62,870 bases of DNA from a virus. The notes beneath the pieces were generated by a model. That model saw only the letters and a list, made by a program, of their open reading frames with translations, was not told where the DNA came from and did no database searches. The stretch is from the IMG/VR virus record IMGVR_UViG_3300041991_000007, positions 1 through 62,870 of that record. The stretch is one strand, 5' to 3'. The first letter of the stretch is position 1; every line of letters begins with the position of its first letter. Both the position numbers and the translations under genes were made by a program. Positions 1 to 7,908 of the stretch are shown here, in pieces.

Positions 1-2220
1 GCCCGCGTCGATCTTGGACTTATTCTCGTCGTGAGACTTATCCACATGAAGTTCAAACACACGCATCGCTTCTGCTGTATAGCCTCTACGTGCATTAGCT
101 AGTTTGTCGTACAAACTTACATTACTGGTACTGCAAATAATAGTGTCCCAATAAATATCGTTTGCACGATTCTGTCCATCACGGGTCGCTCGCATTTTAC
201 CGCGTCCACCTGTGAAGGCCAGAACAAATGTGCTAAGCCTATCTCCATCCATTTTGGTAACTTCGTCAAAAGCGATAGGAATATTGCTGAGATAACCAAT
301 AAAGTTAAATATAGCATTATCTGTATCCTCTGTCCGTAGTTGGTTGGGATTCGGCTTACCCCAAACACTCGTCATCACTTGTAGGGCTGTGGACTTACCT
401 GCCGCACTATCTCCTACAATGTTATACATAACTCCGCTGTAACCTGTGAGCGGCATCAAGGGTGCCGCGAATCCTAGCATTATGGCTAGTATGTATGGGT
501 CTGAGCCTTCGATGGTGCGGTACATATCGAACCCGCGTTTCCATGCTGATAGGCTTCCTGCTACCGATGCGCTGGGCGCTGCATCCCGTAAATGTGGCGA
601 GATTCCGCTATTAGTGATAGCCCCATTATTACTCATGTAGCCATCACTTAATACGAATTTAGGATCGGCGCTGTAAATATCGCGCCAACCAAATCGTGAA
701 AACTCGACTTCGGCAGCATTCTCCATCTGTAGATACCTTACATAGTCCACTAGGTACTTAGTCATAGCCGGGGCTTTGCTAAACTCCGAGACTACGCCCT
801 TATCGGATAGGAATTGAGTTAGCTTCTTACCATCGGCTAGGTGCCCTGTAGGTAGTCGAAACTTCTTTAGTCCATCTTTAGGTAGCCAAAGATGAATTTC
901 CATCGCTTCTGATTCTGTAGATTCTGTACGTAGACGCTTAGTCGGATACATATCGTAGTCATATACACGATCAATTACATCATCAAACCCTTCGTCCGTC
1001 TTAACCTTCTTACGTACAAACACGCCACCATTCTCACCACGGAAATATGGCTTGGGCGGTAACGGTATTACAACTGTCTCTATAGTCTGATTACCGCCTT
1101 CGTCTACTACGGTAGTCTCGACTGTTTTAGCTTCTGTTGCTGGGGCTTCAATTCGCGCTACTTGTAGCGGCGTCTTAATAATGTTTAGGAACGGACACCC
1201 TTGGCAACGCTTGGCATCCACTGATTGAAACTTAGCGCATGTAGTCGGGCCGCTTTGTGCCCCTATAACCTGCATGTACTTTAGATATGTACGTTCACCA
1301 TCATAATCGGGATGGCCCTTAGATAGCATATGCGCAATCTTTTCGCGCTCTACTAGCTTACCATCTTTGGTCTTATACTCCATATACTGCGCAAGTCCGA
1401 GCATGGCGTACCATTCTGGTTCCGCTGCCGTGGCTTGGTGTAGCATATAATCTTTAACCCAATTACACTTTTTAATTACTTGGGTTAGGTCTGTAGCGCC
1501 GTAGTCTATAAAAGTAGTACCTAGGTCTACAGTCTTTTTACCACCTTCTTCACCGGGCGCAATGCGATCAAGCATTAAGCGTAAGGCTGCAAAGTCCACA
1601 AACTCTTCGTTAGTCTGTATTACTTCTACAGGTGTAGGCGGATTACTCTTAAGATTAAAGCTATTCGGTATACGTAATACACCGGCGCTATCTGCTACGC
1701 GGGAGCCATCGGCTACCAGCATAGGCGCGATTAGTTCAATCGCCTTCTTTAGTTTGCGTGCTGACTTTACCCATACTTCCGACTCGATACCATCTGCCAT
1801 TGGCCAATAAACGTGAAGCCCGAAACCACTATTAACTATCGTGGGTTGCGGTAGACTGAGGGCTTCGCACACATCTTGCACGCCTTGCAGCGCACTATCT
1901 ATGTCTGCGTAGAAACCTTCCTTCTCTGGTCGAATATCTACATCCAGTACAAAGCATCGTGTGTATAGCATATTCTGCTGGACACGGATGCGATCTTTAC
2001 CCTTTACCTCTATGCTAGAATTACGTAGCGTAGAAATGCAGAAGTAATAATTGTATTGTGTAAAATCTACTCGATCAAGTGCCTCGCAGAATTGGTCTAC
2101 GGAATCAAATACCTTATGGCGAAAGTAAGGCTTACCTGATGCGTGTGGTACTAACCACGCAAGGCACGGCTTACCTTGGCTCGCTAGAATGGAGCCGAAG
2201 AACTCCCGTTGTGATTGCAC
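1..2220 (-). CDS. Primase-helicase (AEP primase + DUF927-type ATPase), N-terminal 740 residues; gene continues at 62870
   Basis: An open frame runs from a GTG at 2220 to base 1 without a stop. The GTG follows a GGGG ribosome site, and an in-frame TAA lies just upstream. The N-terminal part looks like an archaeo-eukaryotic primase: an LDVD motif near residue 90 and SGFGLHVYW near residue 135. The C-terminal part is a DUF927-like superfamily 3-type ATPase with a Walker A motif GDSAAGKST near residue 605 and a following AFDEVTKM Walker B. The likely role is priming and unwinding at the phage replication fork. The frame joins the ORF at 62867-62184 exactly if the genome is circular, giving about 969 residues. 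Upstream genes overlap tightly. The call of a primase-ATPase fusion is firm; polarity and substrate cannot be seen. Confidence 0.88.
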   Translation of the reverse strand, partial: MQSQREFFGSILASQGKPCLAWLVPHASGKPYFRHKVFDSVDQFCEALDRVDFTQYNYYFCISTLRNSSIEVKGKDRIRVQQNMLYTRCFVLDVDIRPEKEGFYADIDSALQGVQDVCEALSLPQPTIVNSGFGLHVYWPMADGIESEVWVKSARKLKKAIELIAPMLVADGSRVADSAGVLRIPNSFNLKSNPPTPVEVIQTNEEFVDFAALRLMLDRIAPGEEGGKKTVDLGTTFIDYGATDLTQVIKKCNWVKDYMLHQATAAEPEWYAMLGLAQYMEYKTKDGKLVEREKIAHMLSKGHPDYDGERTYLKYMQVIGAQSGPTTCAKFQSVDAKRCQGCPFLNIIKTPLQVARIEAPATEAKTVETTVVDEGGNQTIETVVIPLPPKPYFRGENGGVFVRKKVKTDEGFDDVIDRVYDYDMYPTKRLRTESTESEAMEIHLWLPKDGLKKFRLPTGHLADGKKLTQFLSDKGVVSEFSKAPAMTKYLVDYVRYLQMENAAEVEFSRFGWRDIYSADPKFVLSDGYMSNNGAITNSGISPHLRDAAPSASVAGSLSAWKRGFDMYRTIEGSDPYILAIMLGFAAPLMPLTGYSGVMYNIVGDSAAGKSTALQVMTSVWGKPNPNQLRTEDTDNAIFNFIGYLSNIPIAFDEVTKMDGDRLSTFVLAFTGGRGKMRATRDGQNRANDIYWDTIICSTSNVSLYDKLANARRGYTAEAMRVFELHVDKSHDENKSKIDAG

Positions 2221-2228
2221 AGGTGCCC

Positions 2229-2510
2229 CTACGAATTATGTTCGCTGACAAGCTGAGACAGCTTCTCCTGCTTAGTCTCTTGCGAAAGACTTACAGGCAG
2301 CGGTAGCTTACTCTCGGCTACGAGTTTGTTAATCACGGCTAGCGCGCGATCTAACGATTCACTAATGGCGGGGAGCGGCTTAGCCAACTCCCCTTTCTTT
2401 GTGATTAAATAGATCGTAGTGTAATGAACATTCGCGATAGCCGCTAGATTCCGGGCAGTTAACCCGGAACGCTTAAGTGTATCCTTAATTCTAGTGGCTA
2501 TATGTTCCAT
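2229..2510 (-). CDS. Small helix-turn-helix DNA-binding protein
   Basis: 93 residues. The segment from about residue 14 to 38 (SGLTARNLAAIANVHYTTIY) has the spacing of a Cro/CI-type helix-turn-helix, and the C-terminal half is helical and charged. Its ATG overlaps the stop of the SSB-like gene upstream (TAATG), and its stop lies just before the primase start, so it is co-transcribed with the replication genes. It is the only clear HTH regulator in the left arm and so a candidate for binding the operator-like repeats described below. That link is inference. A role as a replication-initiation accessory is also possible. Confidence 0.75.
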   Translation of the reverse strand: MEHIATRIKDTLKRSGLTARNLAAIANVHYTTIYLITKKGELAKPLPAISESLDRALAVINKLVAESKLPLPVSLSQETKQEKLSQLVSEHNS

Positions 2511-3634
2511 TACTCAAGACCCGCTAGCAAATCTGCTAACTCGTCGTCAGTGCCGACTTCTTGTACAACGGGGGCTTCTGCCTGCTTAGTAGCCGCACGC
2601 TGCGGCGTAGGCACACTACTCTGTACAACAGGCTTCTGTGTTGCAGGACGCTGTGTAGTCGTGGCCGGTCGCTGTGTAGTCGTGGCCGGTCGCTGCGTCT
2701 GCTGTGCCGGGGCGGCACGCTGGGCGGTCTGCGCCGCTTGCTGGGGCCGTTGCGCCGCTGCGGGGCGCTGTGCCTGCTGTGTGGCCGGGGCGGGGCGCTG
2801 TGCAGCCTGCTGGGGCCGTTGCGTCTGCACCGGGGCTTCACTGGCTGCGGGGATTTCTTCGTCTGGTGCATCACCGCTTGTGGGTTCTTCATGCGACGAA
2901 TCAAGCGTAGCCATCGAAACTTGCTTGAGATTAATTACTTCGTCACTCTGCACAAGGTCAGATACCACGCCGACTTCTTCTTCGGAAATATAACGCACCG
3001 CCTTAAACAGAAGCTTCGGCACACTGGCATCAGTATCGAAACTAATGCGTGTAACAACAGCACCAGCGTCAACCCCGCGAGTTGAGATCATCTTAACGTA
3101 GTCGTTAAAGTTCTTCTCGTTAACCGAGCTTTCGCCAAATAGACCCTGCGATTTAACATCAAGCTTGAAAACTGTACGTTGGTCGATATCGCCTGCCAAC
3201 ATAACCACCACACGGCGGAAGTAGGCGCAAGCCTTAAACTGCTGGCCGTCTACAATCTTACTGCCCTTAGCATTCTGCTTGCAGGTCATGCACTTATCGG
3301 CCTGCTTAACCTTCACATCGTCGGAAGGTGTAACACCATCTGCACTGTAGCATGTGGGCGGTGCGTTCTCGCCCTGCTTATACGCACCTTCGTAGTACAC
3401 TCGGCTAATTGCCGGGGCTGCACCTAGGATGATAACATCCAAGTATGGCTCTTGGATTACGCCTTCCTCAACTCCGCTGACTACAAGCCGGAAACGTGAA
3501 CCTTTCAGGCCAATACGGTTGCCTCCCGTATACATACCTTCAAGTAGGTTTGTGGTAACACCAAAGTTAGTACCAGCCAAATGGGCTGGTAGCTGCATTG
3601 GGCCATCACCTTGAATTAACAGATCGTTTGACAT
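2510..3634 (-). CDS. Putative single-stranded-DNA-binding-like protein with zinc cysteines and a disordered tail
   Basis: 374 residues in three parts. The first ~230 residues look folded and contain four cysteines in a CYSADG ... CMTC ... C pattern between about 93 and 140, a possible zinc site. Residues ~265-355 are low complexity, made of Q, R, P, A and T with repeated TTTQRPA units. The last 15 residues are acidic and hydrophobic (DDELADLLAGLE). A folded domain, flexible linker and acidic tip is the layout of bacterial SSB and T7 gp2.5. The position beside primase, SNF2 helicase and nucleases supports a replication or recombination role. No OB-fold motif can be proven by eye, so the function is inference. 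Confidence 0.5.
   Translation of the reverse strand: MSNDLLIQGDGPMQLPAHLAGTNFGVTTNLLEGMYTGGNRIGLKGSRFRLVVSGVEEGVIQEPYLDVIILGAAPAISRVYYEGAYKQGENAPPTCYSADGVTPSDDVKVKQADKCMTCKQNAKGSKIVDGQQFKACAYFRRVVVMLAGDIDQRTVFKLDVKSQGLFGESSVNEKNFNDYVKMISTRGVDAGAVVTRISFDTDASVPKLLFKAVRYISEEEVGVVSDLVQSDEVINLKQVSMATLDSSHEEPTSGDAPDEEIPAASEAPVQTQRPQQAAQRPAPATQQAQRPAAAQRPQQAAQTAQRAAPAQQTQRPATTTQRPATTTQRPATQKPVVQSSVPTPQRAATKQAEAPVVQEVGTDDELADLLAGLE
2649..2690. repeat. Two perfect 21-bp tandem copies inside the SSB-like gene
   Basis: Positions 2649-2669 and 2670-2690 are identical 21-mers (CGCTGTGTAGTCGTGGCCGGT). They encode the repeated seven-residue TTTQRPA unit in the disordered linker and are likely prone to slippage. 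Confidence 0.9.
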
Positions 3635-3646
3635 TACATTAACCTC

Positions 3647-4036
3647 TTATGACTTACGGATTATGACACGAAGTTCTGGGTTGACATTAATACCCGGCGG
3701 CATTTCGCCAGACTCTTGGTAGTATTCCTGAATCGTCTTAACCGATACACGCTTCTCCATCATATCGAATCGGCCATTCTCTGCCAGCCAATTCCAGAAA
3801 CTCGGCCAATCAGAACAGTTACCCTTAAACACTGTCTGCTGATAAGCCGTACCATGCGCAGAGCCAAGCTGTGTCGCGCCTGTATTCTGCATTTGTGTCA
3901 TTAGCCAAGTCTCTAGCTTTTCCATCTGTCCTTTGAGTACGGTGTCTTCCTCGTCGTATGCCTTTTTAAGCATACTGCGCTTGTCACGTAGCTTTATATA
4001 GGCTTGGACAACCGTGTCTACATTAACCTGGGCCAC
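3647..4036 (-). CDS. Conserved phage protein of replication/recombination modules, unknown function
   Basis: 129 residues. It has a charged helical N-terminal half (KLRDKRSMLKKAYDEED), then GTAYQQTVFKGNCSDWPSFWNWL and a basic end containing the EMPPGINV motif. I recognise this pattern from uncharacterised phage proteins found next to SSB and nuclease genes, but no activity is known to me. It is the first gene after a good sigma70-like promoter (4075-4103) and has a strong AAGGAG site, so it probably heads the operon with the SSB-like protein, HTH protein and primase-helicase. Confidence 0.75.
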   Translation of the reverse strand: MAQVNVDTVVQAYIKLRDKRSMLKKAYDEEDTVLKGQMEKLETWLMTQMQNTGATQLGSAHGTAYQQTVFKGNCSDWPSFWNWLAENGRFDMMEKRVSVKTIQEYYQESGEMPPGINVNPELRVIIRKS

Positions 4037-4066
4037 GATATATCTCCTTTCGATTTATTTGTTTGG

Positions 4067-4103
4067 GGTTGAAGATTCTACAGGGTTTCTCTCGACTATG
4101 CAA
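4067..4103 (-). promoter_or_regulatory. Sigma70-like promoter with operator-like repeat for the 4036 to 62184 operon
   Basis: Read leftward: -35 TTGCAT (4103-4098), 17-bp spacer, -10 TAGAAT (4080-4075). A degenerate TGTAGAA-N2-TTCTACA-type repeat (12 of 14 arm bases) at 4067-4082 overlaps the -10 box. The block GAAACCCTGTAG is shared with the promoter at 19957-19985. The ATG at 4036 follows about 30 bp downstream. Confidence 0.65.
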
Positions 4104-5640
4104 GCGCTCCCCCATATAGCTCCATAACACGGGATTGCAGACTCTCTTTAGCTTGTAGCAAAGTATAAATAGCTAACTCAACAGGATGGCACCATATGTT
4201 ATAGATGCTCATAGCTAGCTTCTGGCCAGTACGATCTATGCGAGCATTTGCCTGACTATACTGTAGTACACTAAAGGTTGGCGCGTACCATATGATCGTA
4301 TTAGCTGCTGTAAGTGTTAGACCGTGCGCTGCAACTTTCGGGTGCGCGATCAATACTCTAAGTTTATCGTCTGTCTGAAACCTCTTAAAGATTTCATCAC
4401 GTTCGTTCTTACCTACTTCTCCATTGACTAAGGCTACCTCATACTTTTGACTAAGATGATTTTTGAGTAGATGCATGGAATTGATAAATGGCACAAAAAT
4501 AATTACCTTTGCTTCTGCGCTAGCTACTAATTCATCTACTACTTCTAGCCTATTTTTAGGGTCTAAGAACACAGGATCACCGTTTGAATCTTTCACCACA
4601 CCACACATAATCTGTTGTAGCTTACCTAACTTAACGGCGGCGTTGACTGCTTTAATCTCGTAACCTTCTTCTCTATCCTCATGTTTCATGGCCGTCTTTA
4701 CGTTGTCGAATACCTCTTGTTGACTCTCCGACATAACGCATTTTCTAGAGCTAAAGGTCACTGGCGGTAAGTCTAGGCAGTCCTTCTTTGTAAACCTAAT
4801 AGCTGGCTGCATCAACTCATATACACGCTCTACAGCGCCGGGTCTAGCTATCCATTTATACGGGCCATTCTTCCGCATCAATGTTTCTTGGAATAACTTG
4901 AACGAAGCTGGTATTGCCGATGGACTTACTAGCTTAATAATACCGTAAGCATCTGTAGGGGCATTAGCTACGGGAGTACCAGTTAGTAACCACAGACGGG
5001 TATCCGGGCGCAGTATGCCTTGCAAAGCTTTATATCGTTTAGTCTGCGCATTACAGTATGCATCAGCTTCGTCTACAATAATTAAGTCTGGTTTCCACTT
5101 AGCTATTTCTTTCTCTATAGAAACCACACCATCGTAGTTAATAACACATATATCTGAACCAGAATTAAGTAGGCTTATTCTGCGTTCTTTCTTACCTACT
5201 AACTGCGTGGTAGACCATTGTGGAACTACGCCAAAAGATTCGTTAACCCAAACATCCATTACTGACAGAGGGGCAATTATCAGTATTCGTTTTATATGTC
5301 CGCGCTGCTTTAGATAATCCATAGTCCATAGCGCTGCGGCTGTCTTGCCCGTACCCATAGTATTGAATACGAATGCCCTTCGATTTAGAGTAAGAAACTC
5401 TGCCGTTTTGATCTGGTGATCCATCGGCTTGTATCGCCCACCGAATAGAAAACCGTCATACAGTATTGGGCTGGGCGCATTAAGACCTAAATTACGCAAT
5501 ACTCGCACACTATCCAGTGTATGCTTAAGCACTACTATATTACGATTCTTATACCTAATCTCTTTGGCTGTCGGGATAGGTACAGTAATAGATGCTGGAT
5601 TATCTACCGACAATAAAAGTGCGCCATTTTTAACTAGCAT
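4096..5640 (-). CDS. SNF2-family (superfamily 2) DNA helicase/translocase
   Basis: 514 residues. Motif I NTMGTGKTAAA is near residue 95, motif II IIVDEAD near 188, motif III LLTGTP near 217, and motif VI NARIDRTGQ near 465. The closing ARIDRTGQ and the spacing between the two RecA-like lobes are typical of compact phage and bacterial SNF2/DEAD-like proteins. It overlaps the VRR-NUC nuclease gene by 11 bp, a pairing seen in many phages and likely to act together in recombination or replication-fork processing. The promoter of the next operon begins in its stop codon. Confidence 0.92.
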   Translation of the reverse strand: MLVKNGALLLSVDNPASITVPIPTAKEIRYKNRNIVVLKHTLDSVRVLRNLGLNAPSPILYDGFLFGGRYKPMDHQIKTAEFLTLNRRAFVFNTMGTGKTAAALWTMDYLKQRGHIKRILIIAPLSVMDVWVNESFGVVPQWSTTQLVGKKERRISLLNSGSDICVINYDGVVSIEKEIAKWKPDLIIVDEADAYCNAQTKRYKALQGILRPDTRLWLLTGTPVANAPTDAYGIIKLVSPSAIPASFKLFQETLMRKNGPYKWIARPGAVERVYELMQPAIRFTKKDCLDLPPVTFSSRKCVMSESQQEVFDNVKTAMKHEDREEGYEIKAVNAAVKLGKLQQIMCGVVKDSNGDPVFLDPKNRLEVVDELVASAEAKVIIFVPFINSMHLLKNHLSQKYEVALVNGEVGKNERDEIFKRFQTDDKLRVLIAHPKVAAHGLTLTAANTIIWYAPTFSVLQYSQANARIDRTGQKLAMSIYNIWCHPVELAIYTLLQAKESLQSRVMELYGGALA

Positions 5641-6025
5641 GTTTTATTCTTGGTGGCTTATAGGATCGGAAGTCATGGTTAAGGTGGTAGGGAAGTTCGC
5701 CATAGGTATCAATGTAGCAAGCTACAGTCCCTACCTGTAAGTAATTAAACTCATTAATTACTAGACATATACCACCCGCAGATTGTATATCTTCTGCGTA
5801 GCTTATCTGTAGATCACTAGGCTTATTTTTGCCCGCCTTAGTTTCTACTGTCCAGAATTGCCCGCGCTGACATACCAGAAAATCATGTCTACCAGCACTA
5901 CCATACATGGCTGCTGGCGGCATATCTACCTTGATACGTTTGTATGGTTTCAGTATATCCTTTACTCTATCTTTTACCCACTCTTCCTTGATCTTATCAA
6001 TCCCCGGTCGTAGCGCTCGCCCCAT
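5630..6025 (-). CDS. VRR-NUC domain nuclease
   Basis: 131 residues. The core GRHDFLVC...GQFWTVETKAG matches the VRR-NUC signature of the PD-(D/E)XK fold (catalytic D, then ExK), followed by SDLQISYAEDIQSAGGICLVI with the helical Q. VRR-NUC proteins are stand-alone structure-selective or Holliday-junction nucleases. It starts inside the end of the preceding small gene and overlaps the SNF2 helicase gene downstream, so the two are probably translated together. Confidence 0.88.
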   Translation of the reverse strand: MGRALRPGIDKIKEEWVKDRVKDILKPYKRIKVDMPPAAMYGSAGRHDFLVCQRGQFWTVETKAGKNKPSDLQISYAEDIQSAGGICLVINEFNYLQVGTVACYIDTYGELPYHLNHDFRSYKPPRIKHAS

Positions 6026-6197
6026 CAGGTACTCCGAATACTTTAAAACCTACGCTCTGTTTAATCTTACCAGCACTATTGACTACGTAGGCTCTACCTA
6101 TTTTCGGGTCTACTTCTATGCGGTCTGTTTTATAGACTAGAAGTGGCTCAATAAATTCTATCCTAGCTACTTCGGCTCTTTGCACATTATGGAACAT
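5997..6197 (-). CDS. Small protein of unknown function
   Basis: 66 residues from the ATG at 6197. This start is chosen because it forms TAATG with the stop of the nuclease gene and has a GGAG site; a longer form from 6239 would overlap that gene by 43 bp. The protein is beta-rich (ARIEFIEPLLVY, RAYVVNSAG) with no motif I recognise. It lies between two nuclease genes in one operon. Confidence 0.65.
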   Translation of the reverse strand: MFHNVQRAEVARIEFIEPLLVYKTDRIEVDPKIGRAYVVNSAGKIKQSVGFKVFGVPDGASATTGD

Positions 6198-6886
6198 TAC
6201 TTGTTTCTCCCATTGTGCGGGCAAGTCACACATGGACAACCTGCAAAACCTGTACGCGGATTAGGGCGGCATAGTCCAGACGGCTTAGCAGGCCATACAT
6301 CTTCTGACATACTCCATAGCATATCTTCTACACCGGGCATAAACTGTTCTAGTAGTGCTGGCGCTCTATCCCGATGGTACTTGGCTATGGTCGGCTTAGA
6401 TGGATTCTGGAACCATACAAAGCAGGTGGACAGTTCTTCTATGGTAGGAAACTTAGCGAACGTCAGCACAGCCATCAGGTCTAGCTGTAAACTATTAGGC
6501 TTAATCTTACCAGTCTTCCAGTCGAACGCTGCTGCTTTTGAACCGTTTATCTTTACTAGGTCGCCTTTACCGCGTACCCATGTAGTCTTATCCCAAAAGC
6601 CTGTAGGACGTAACTGTTCATCGCAAGCTAGTTCCATTTCCGCGAAGTTTTCACCCGGCGCATCTAATATGCGTTGCACCACGGGTTCCATATGCTTCAT
6701 GGTTTTTGGTACGGGCTTACCTTCTTTGACCTTATCCTCTAAGGCTTTGTGGACTTCTTCGCCCCATATAATCTGAGTAGACTTAGGTTCTACGATGGTC
6801 TTAGCAAAACGTAGTTCGTAGAATTGTCTCGGGCACGTTTGGTATGCACTCCAACTACTAAACGACCACGGAAGTATACGTGCCAT
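6197..6886 (-). CDS. PD-(D/E)XK nuclease of the RecB/Cas4-like family
   Basis: 229 residues. The N-terminal SFSSWSAYQTCPRQFYE, the GKGDLV and AAFDWKTGK core (D...DxK) and a C-terminal cysteine cluster (CRPN...CPCVTCPH) fit Cas4/RecB-like exonucleases. In that family one N-terminal and three C-terminal cysteines can hold an iron-sulfur cluster; the same four positions are filled here. A 5'-3' or end-resection role in phage recombination is likely. No CRISPR array or other cas gene is present, so this is a replication/recombination nuclease rather than part of adaptation. Confidence 0.88.
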   Translation of the reverse strand: MARILPWSFSSWSAYQTCPRQFYELRFAKTIVEPKSTQIIWGEEVHKALEDKVKEGKPVPKTMKHMEPVVQRILDAPGENFAEMELACDEQLRPTGFWDKTTWVRGKGDLVKINGSKAAAFDWKTGKIKPNSLQLDLMAVLTFAKFPTIEELSTCFVWFQNPSKPTIAKYHRDRAPALLEQFMPGVEDMLWSMSEDVWPAKPSGLCRPNPRTGFAGCPCVTCPHNGRNK

Positions 6887-6895
6887 TCTTATCTC

Positions 6896-7321
6896 CTAGA
6901 ACTTCTTGCCGCCTGCTGCTTCGCGGGCTTCGGGTTTATGGTCAGCGCGAGACTGATTATACACCAGTTTCTCTAGAATAGCACCAGAAATATCTAGATT
7001 TAATGCGCCGCCTAAGTCCAGCACCCGGATAATTAAGTCAGCTAACTCTACCTCGACCGCTTTTCTATGCGGCAAATGGTCATCATGCTTATCCTTACGG
7101 AAACCTTCCAGTGCTTCGCTAGCCTCAGAATGGATAAGCGCAATTTTCGTAGCGAAGGTTTCGGGATTAGAGGCTGGAACTTTATGCCATCCTGATTTAA
7201 CCGATAGGCCGTAGCACATACTCTGGAGATTATTAATACCGTGGTATGCTCGGTTAACCATATCTCTCGGGAATGCTAGATTAGACAAAGCGTCCCCCGC
7301 TTTTTGCACAGAAGTATTCAT
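6896..7321 (-). CDS. MazG-like nucleotide pyrophosphohydrolase
   Basis: 141 residues from the ATG at 7321, which shares its A with the TGA of the LysM gene. A TTG at 7324 is the alternative. The helices HSEASEALEGFR and VEVELADLIIRVLDL carry the ExxE...ExxD metal-binding arrangement of all-alpha NTP pyrophosphohydrolases. Such enzymes cleave NTPs or alarmones to NMP and pyrophosphate; in phages they are thought to clean nucleotide pools or counter ppGpp signalling. The company of ThyX and a DUF3310 protein supports nucleotide metabolism. Confidence 0.82.
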   Translation of the reverse strand: MNTSVQKAGDALSNLAFPRDMVNRAYHGINNLQSMCYGLSVKSGWHKVPASNPETFATKIALIHSEASEALEGFRKDKHDDHLPHRKAVEVELADLIIRVLDLGGALNLDISGAILEKLVYNQSRADHKPEAREAAGGKKF

Positions 7322-7479
7322 CAAGCCACCATTTCAGGTACACGGATTATTTGGCCGACTTGTATATAGTCGGGATTAGTTATTTCTGGATTAGCGAATA
7401 GTATCGCCTTGAATGGGATGGAGAATTTTTCCGCAAGCTCGCTGAGTGTATCTCCTGCTTGTACTTGATAAAGTTTCAT
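7321..7479 (-). CDS. Stand-alone LysM domain mini-protein
   Basis: 52 residues, almost exactly one LysM domain: YQVQAGDTLSELAEKF, then ANPEI and VGQIIRVPE. There is no signal peptide and no catalytic partner domain. The ATG has an AGGAG site and overlaps the preceding stop (TAATG). LysM domains bind peptidoglycan, yet this gene sits among DNA metabolism genes in the leftward operon. It could be a small baseplate- or virion-associated factor, or a cytoplasmic adaptor. Confidence 0.85.
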   Translation of the reverse strand: MKLYQVQAGDTLSELAEKFSIPFKAILFANPEITNPDYIQVGQIIRVPEMVA

Positions 7480-7640
7480 TATTCGCTCCTTGATACTGTA
7501 GCATGCTCTAGTTCTAAAGACTCGTCTAATTTTAGACGCGTAATATCGTTAATGCGCTTACCTAACTTAAATAGCGCTACATCTAATGTCTGCGCCATAG
7601 CTTCTTCGTCTTCTGCCTTCACTGTAATATTAATTTCCAT
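7479..7640 (-). CDS. Small acidic protein of unknown function
   Basis: 53 residues, rich in E and D with a helical middle (AMAQTLDVALFKLGKRI). It is linked by overlap at both ends: its ATG lies within the end of the 7630-7908 gene and its TAA overlaps the LysM start. No family recognised. Confidence 0.7.
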   Translation of the reverse strand: MEINITVKAEDEEAMAQTLDVALFKLGKRINDITRLKLDESLELEHATVSRSE

Positions 7641-7908
7641 CCAACTTCTCCGTCTCTTCTTTCGTAAAATCCACGCACAAAGTAGCGTGAAACTTCTCTA
7701 GTTCGCTGATATCGAACACGCCAGTCTCTTCTGCCTTTCTGGCCATATCTACTAGCTTATTCATAAGCTTGGAAGATGCCCATGACGCGCCTGACATAAA
7801 ACTCTGTACATCTGCTCCAGTCTTGCTGGGCATCATACCGCGATACATATGGAACGCATCGACCCTATTTTCAGGGATGCTATGGTGCATTACGCTTAAT
7901 AGTGGCAT
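7630..7908 (-). CDS. Protein of unknown function between ligase and LysM genes
   Basis: 92 residues, helical, with MHHSIPENRVDAFHMYRG near the start and an acidic end. Its start overlaps the end of the ligase gene (TAATG). No family recognised. Confidence 0.72.
   Translation of the reverse strand: MPLLSVMHHSIPENRVDAFHMYRGMMPSKTGADVQSFMSGASWASSKLMNKLVDMARKAEETGVFDISELEKFHATLCVDFTKEETEKLDGN

Noticed and set aside
2502-3085. Cys-rich plus-strand frames opposite the SSB-like gene
   Set aside because: They are antisense images of the QRPAT repeats; the repeats keep all frames open. The minus-strand gene has the ribosome site and operon context.
6197-6886. Cas4-like nuclease as part of a phage CRISPR system
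   Set aside because: No direct-repeat/spacer array and no other cas gene is visible; Cas4/RecB-like nucleases are common in phage recombination modules.
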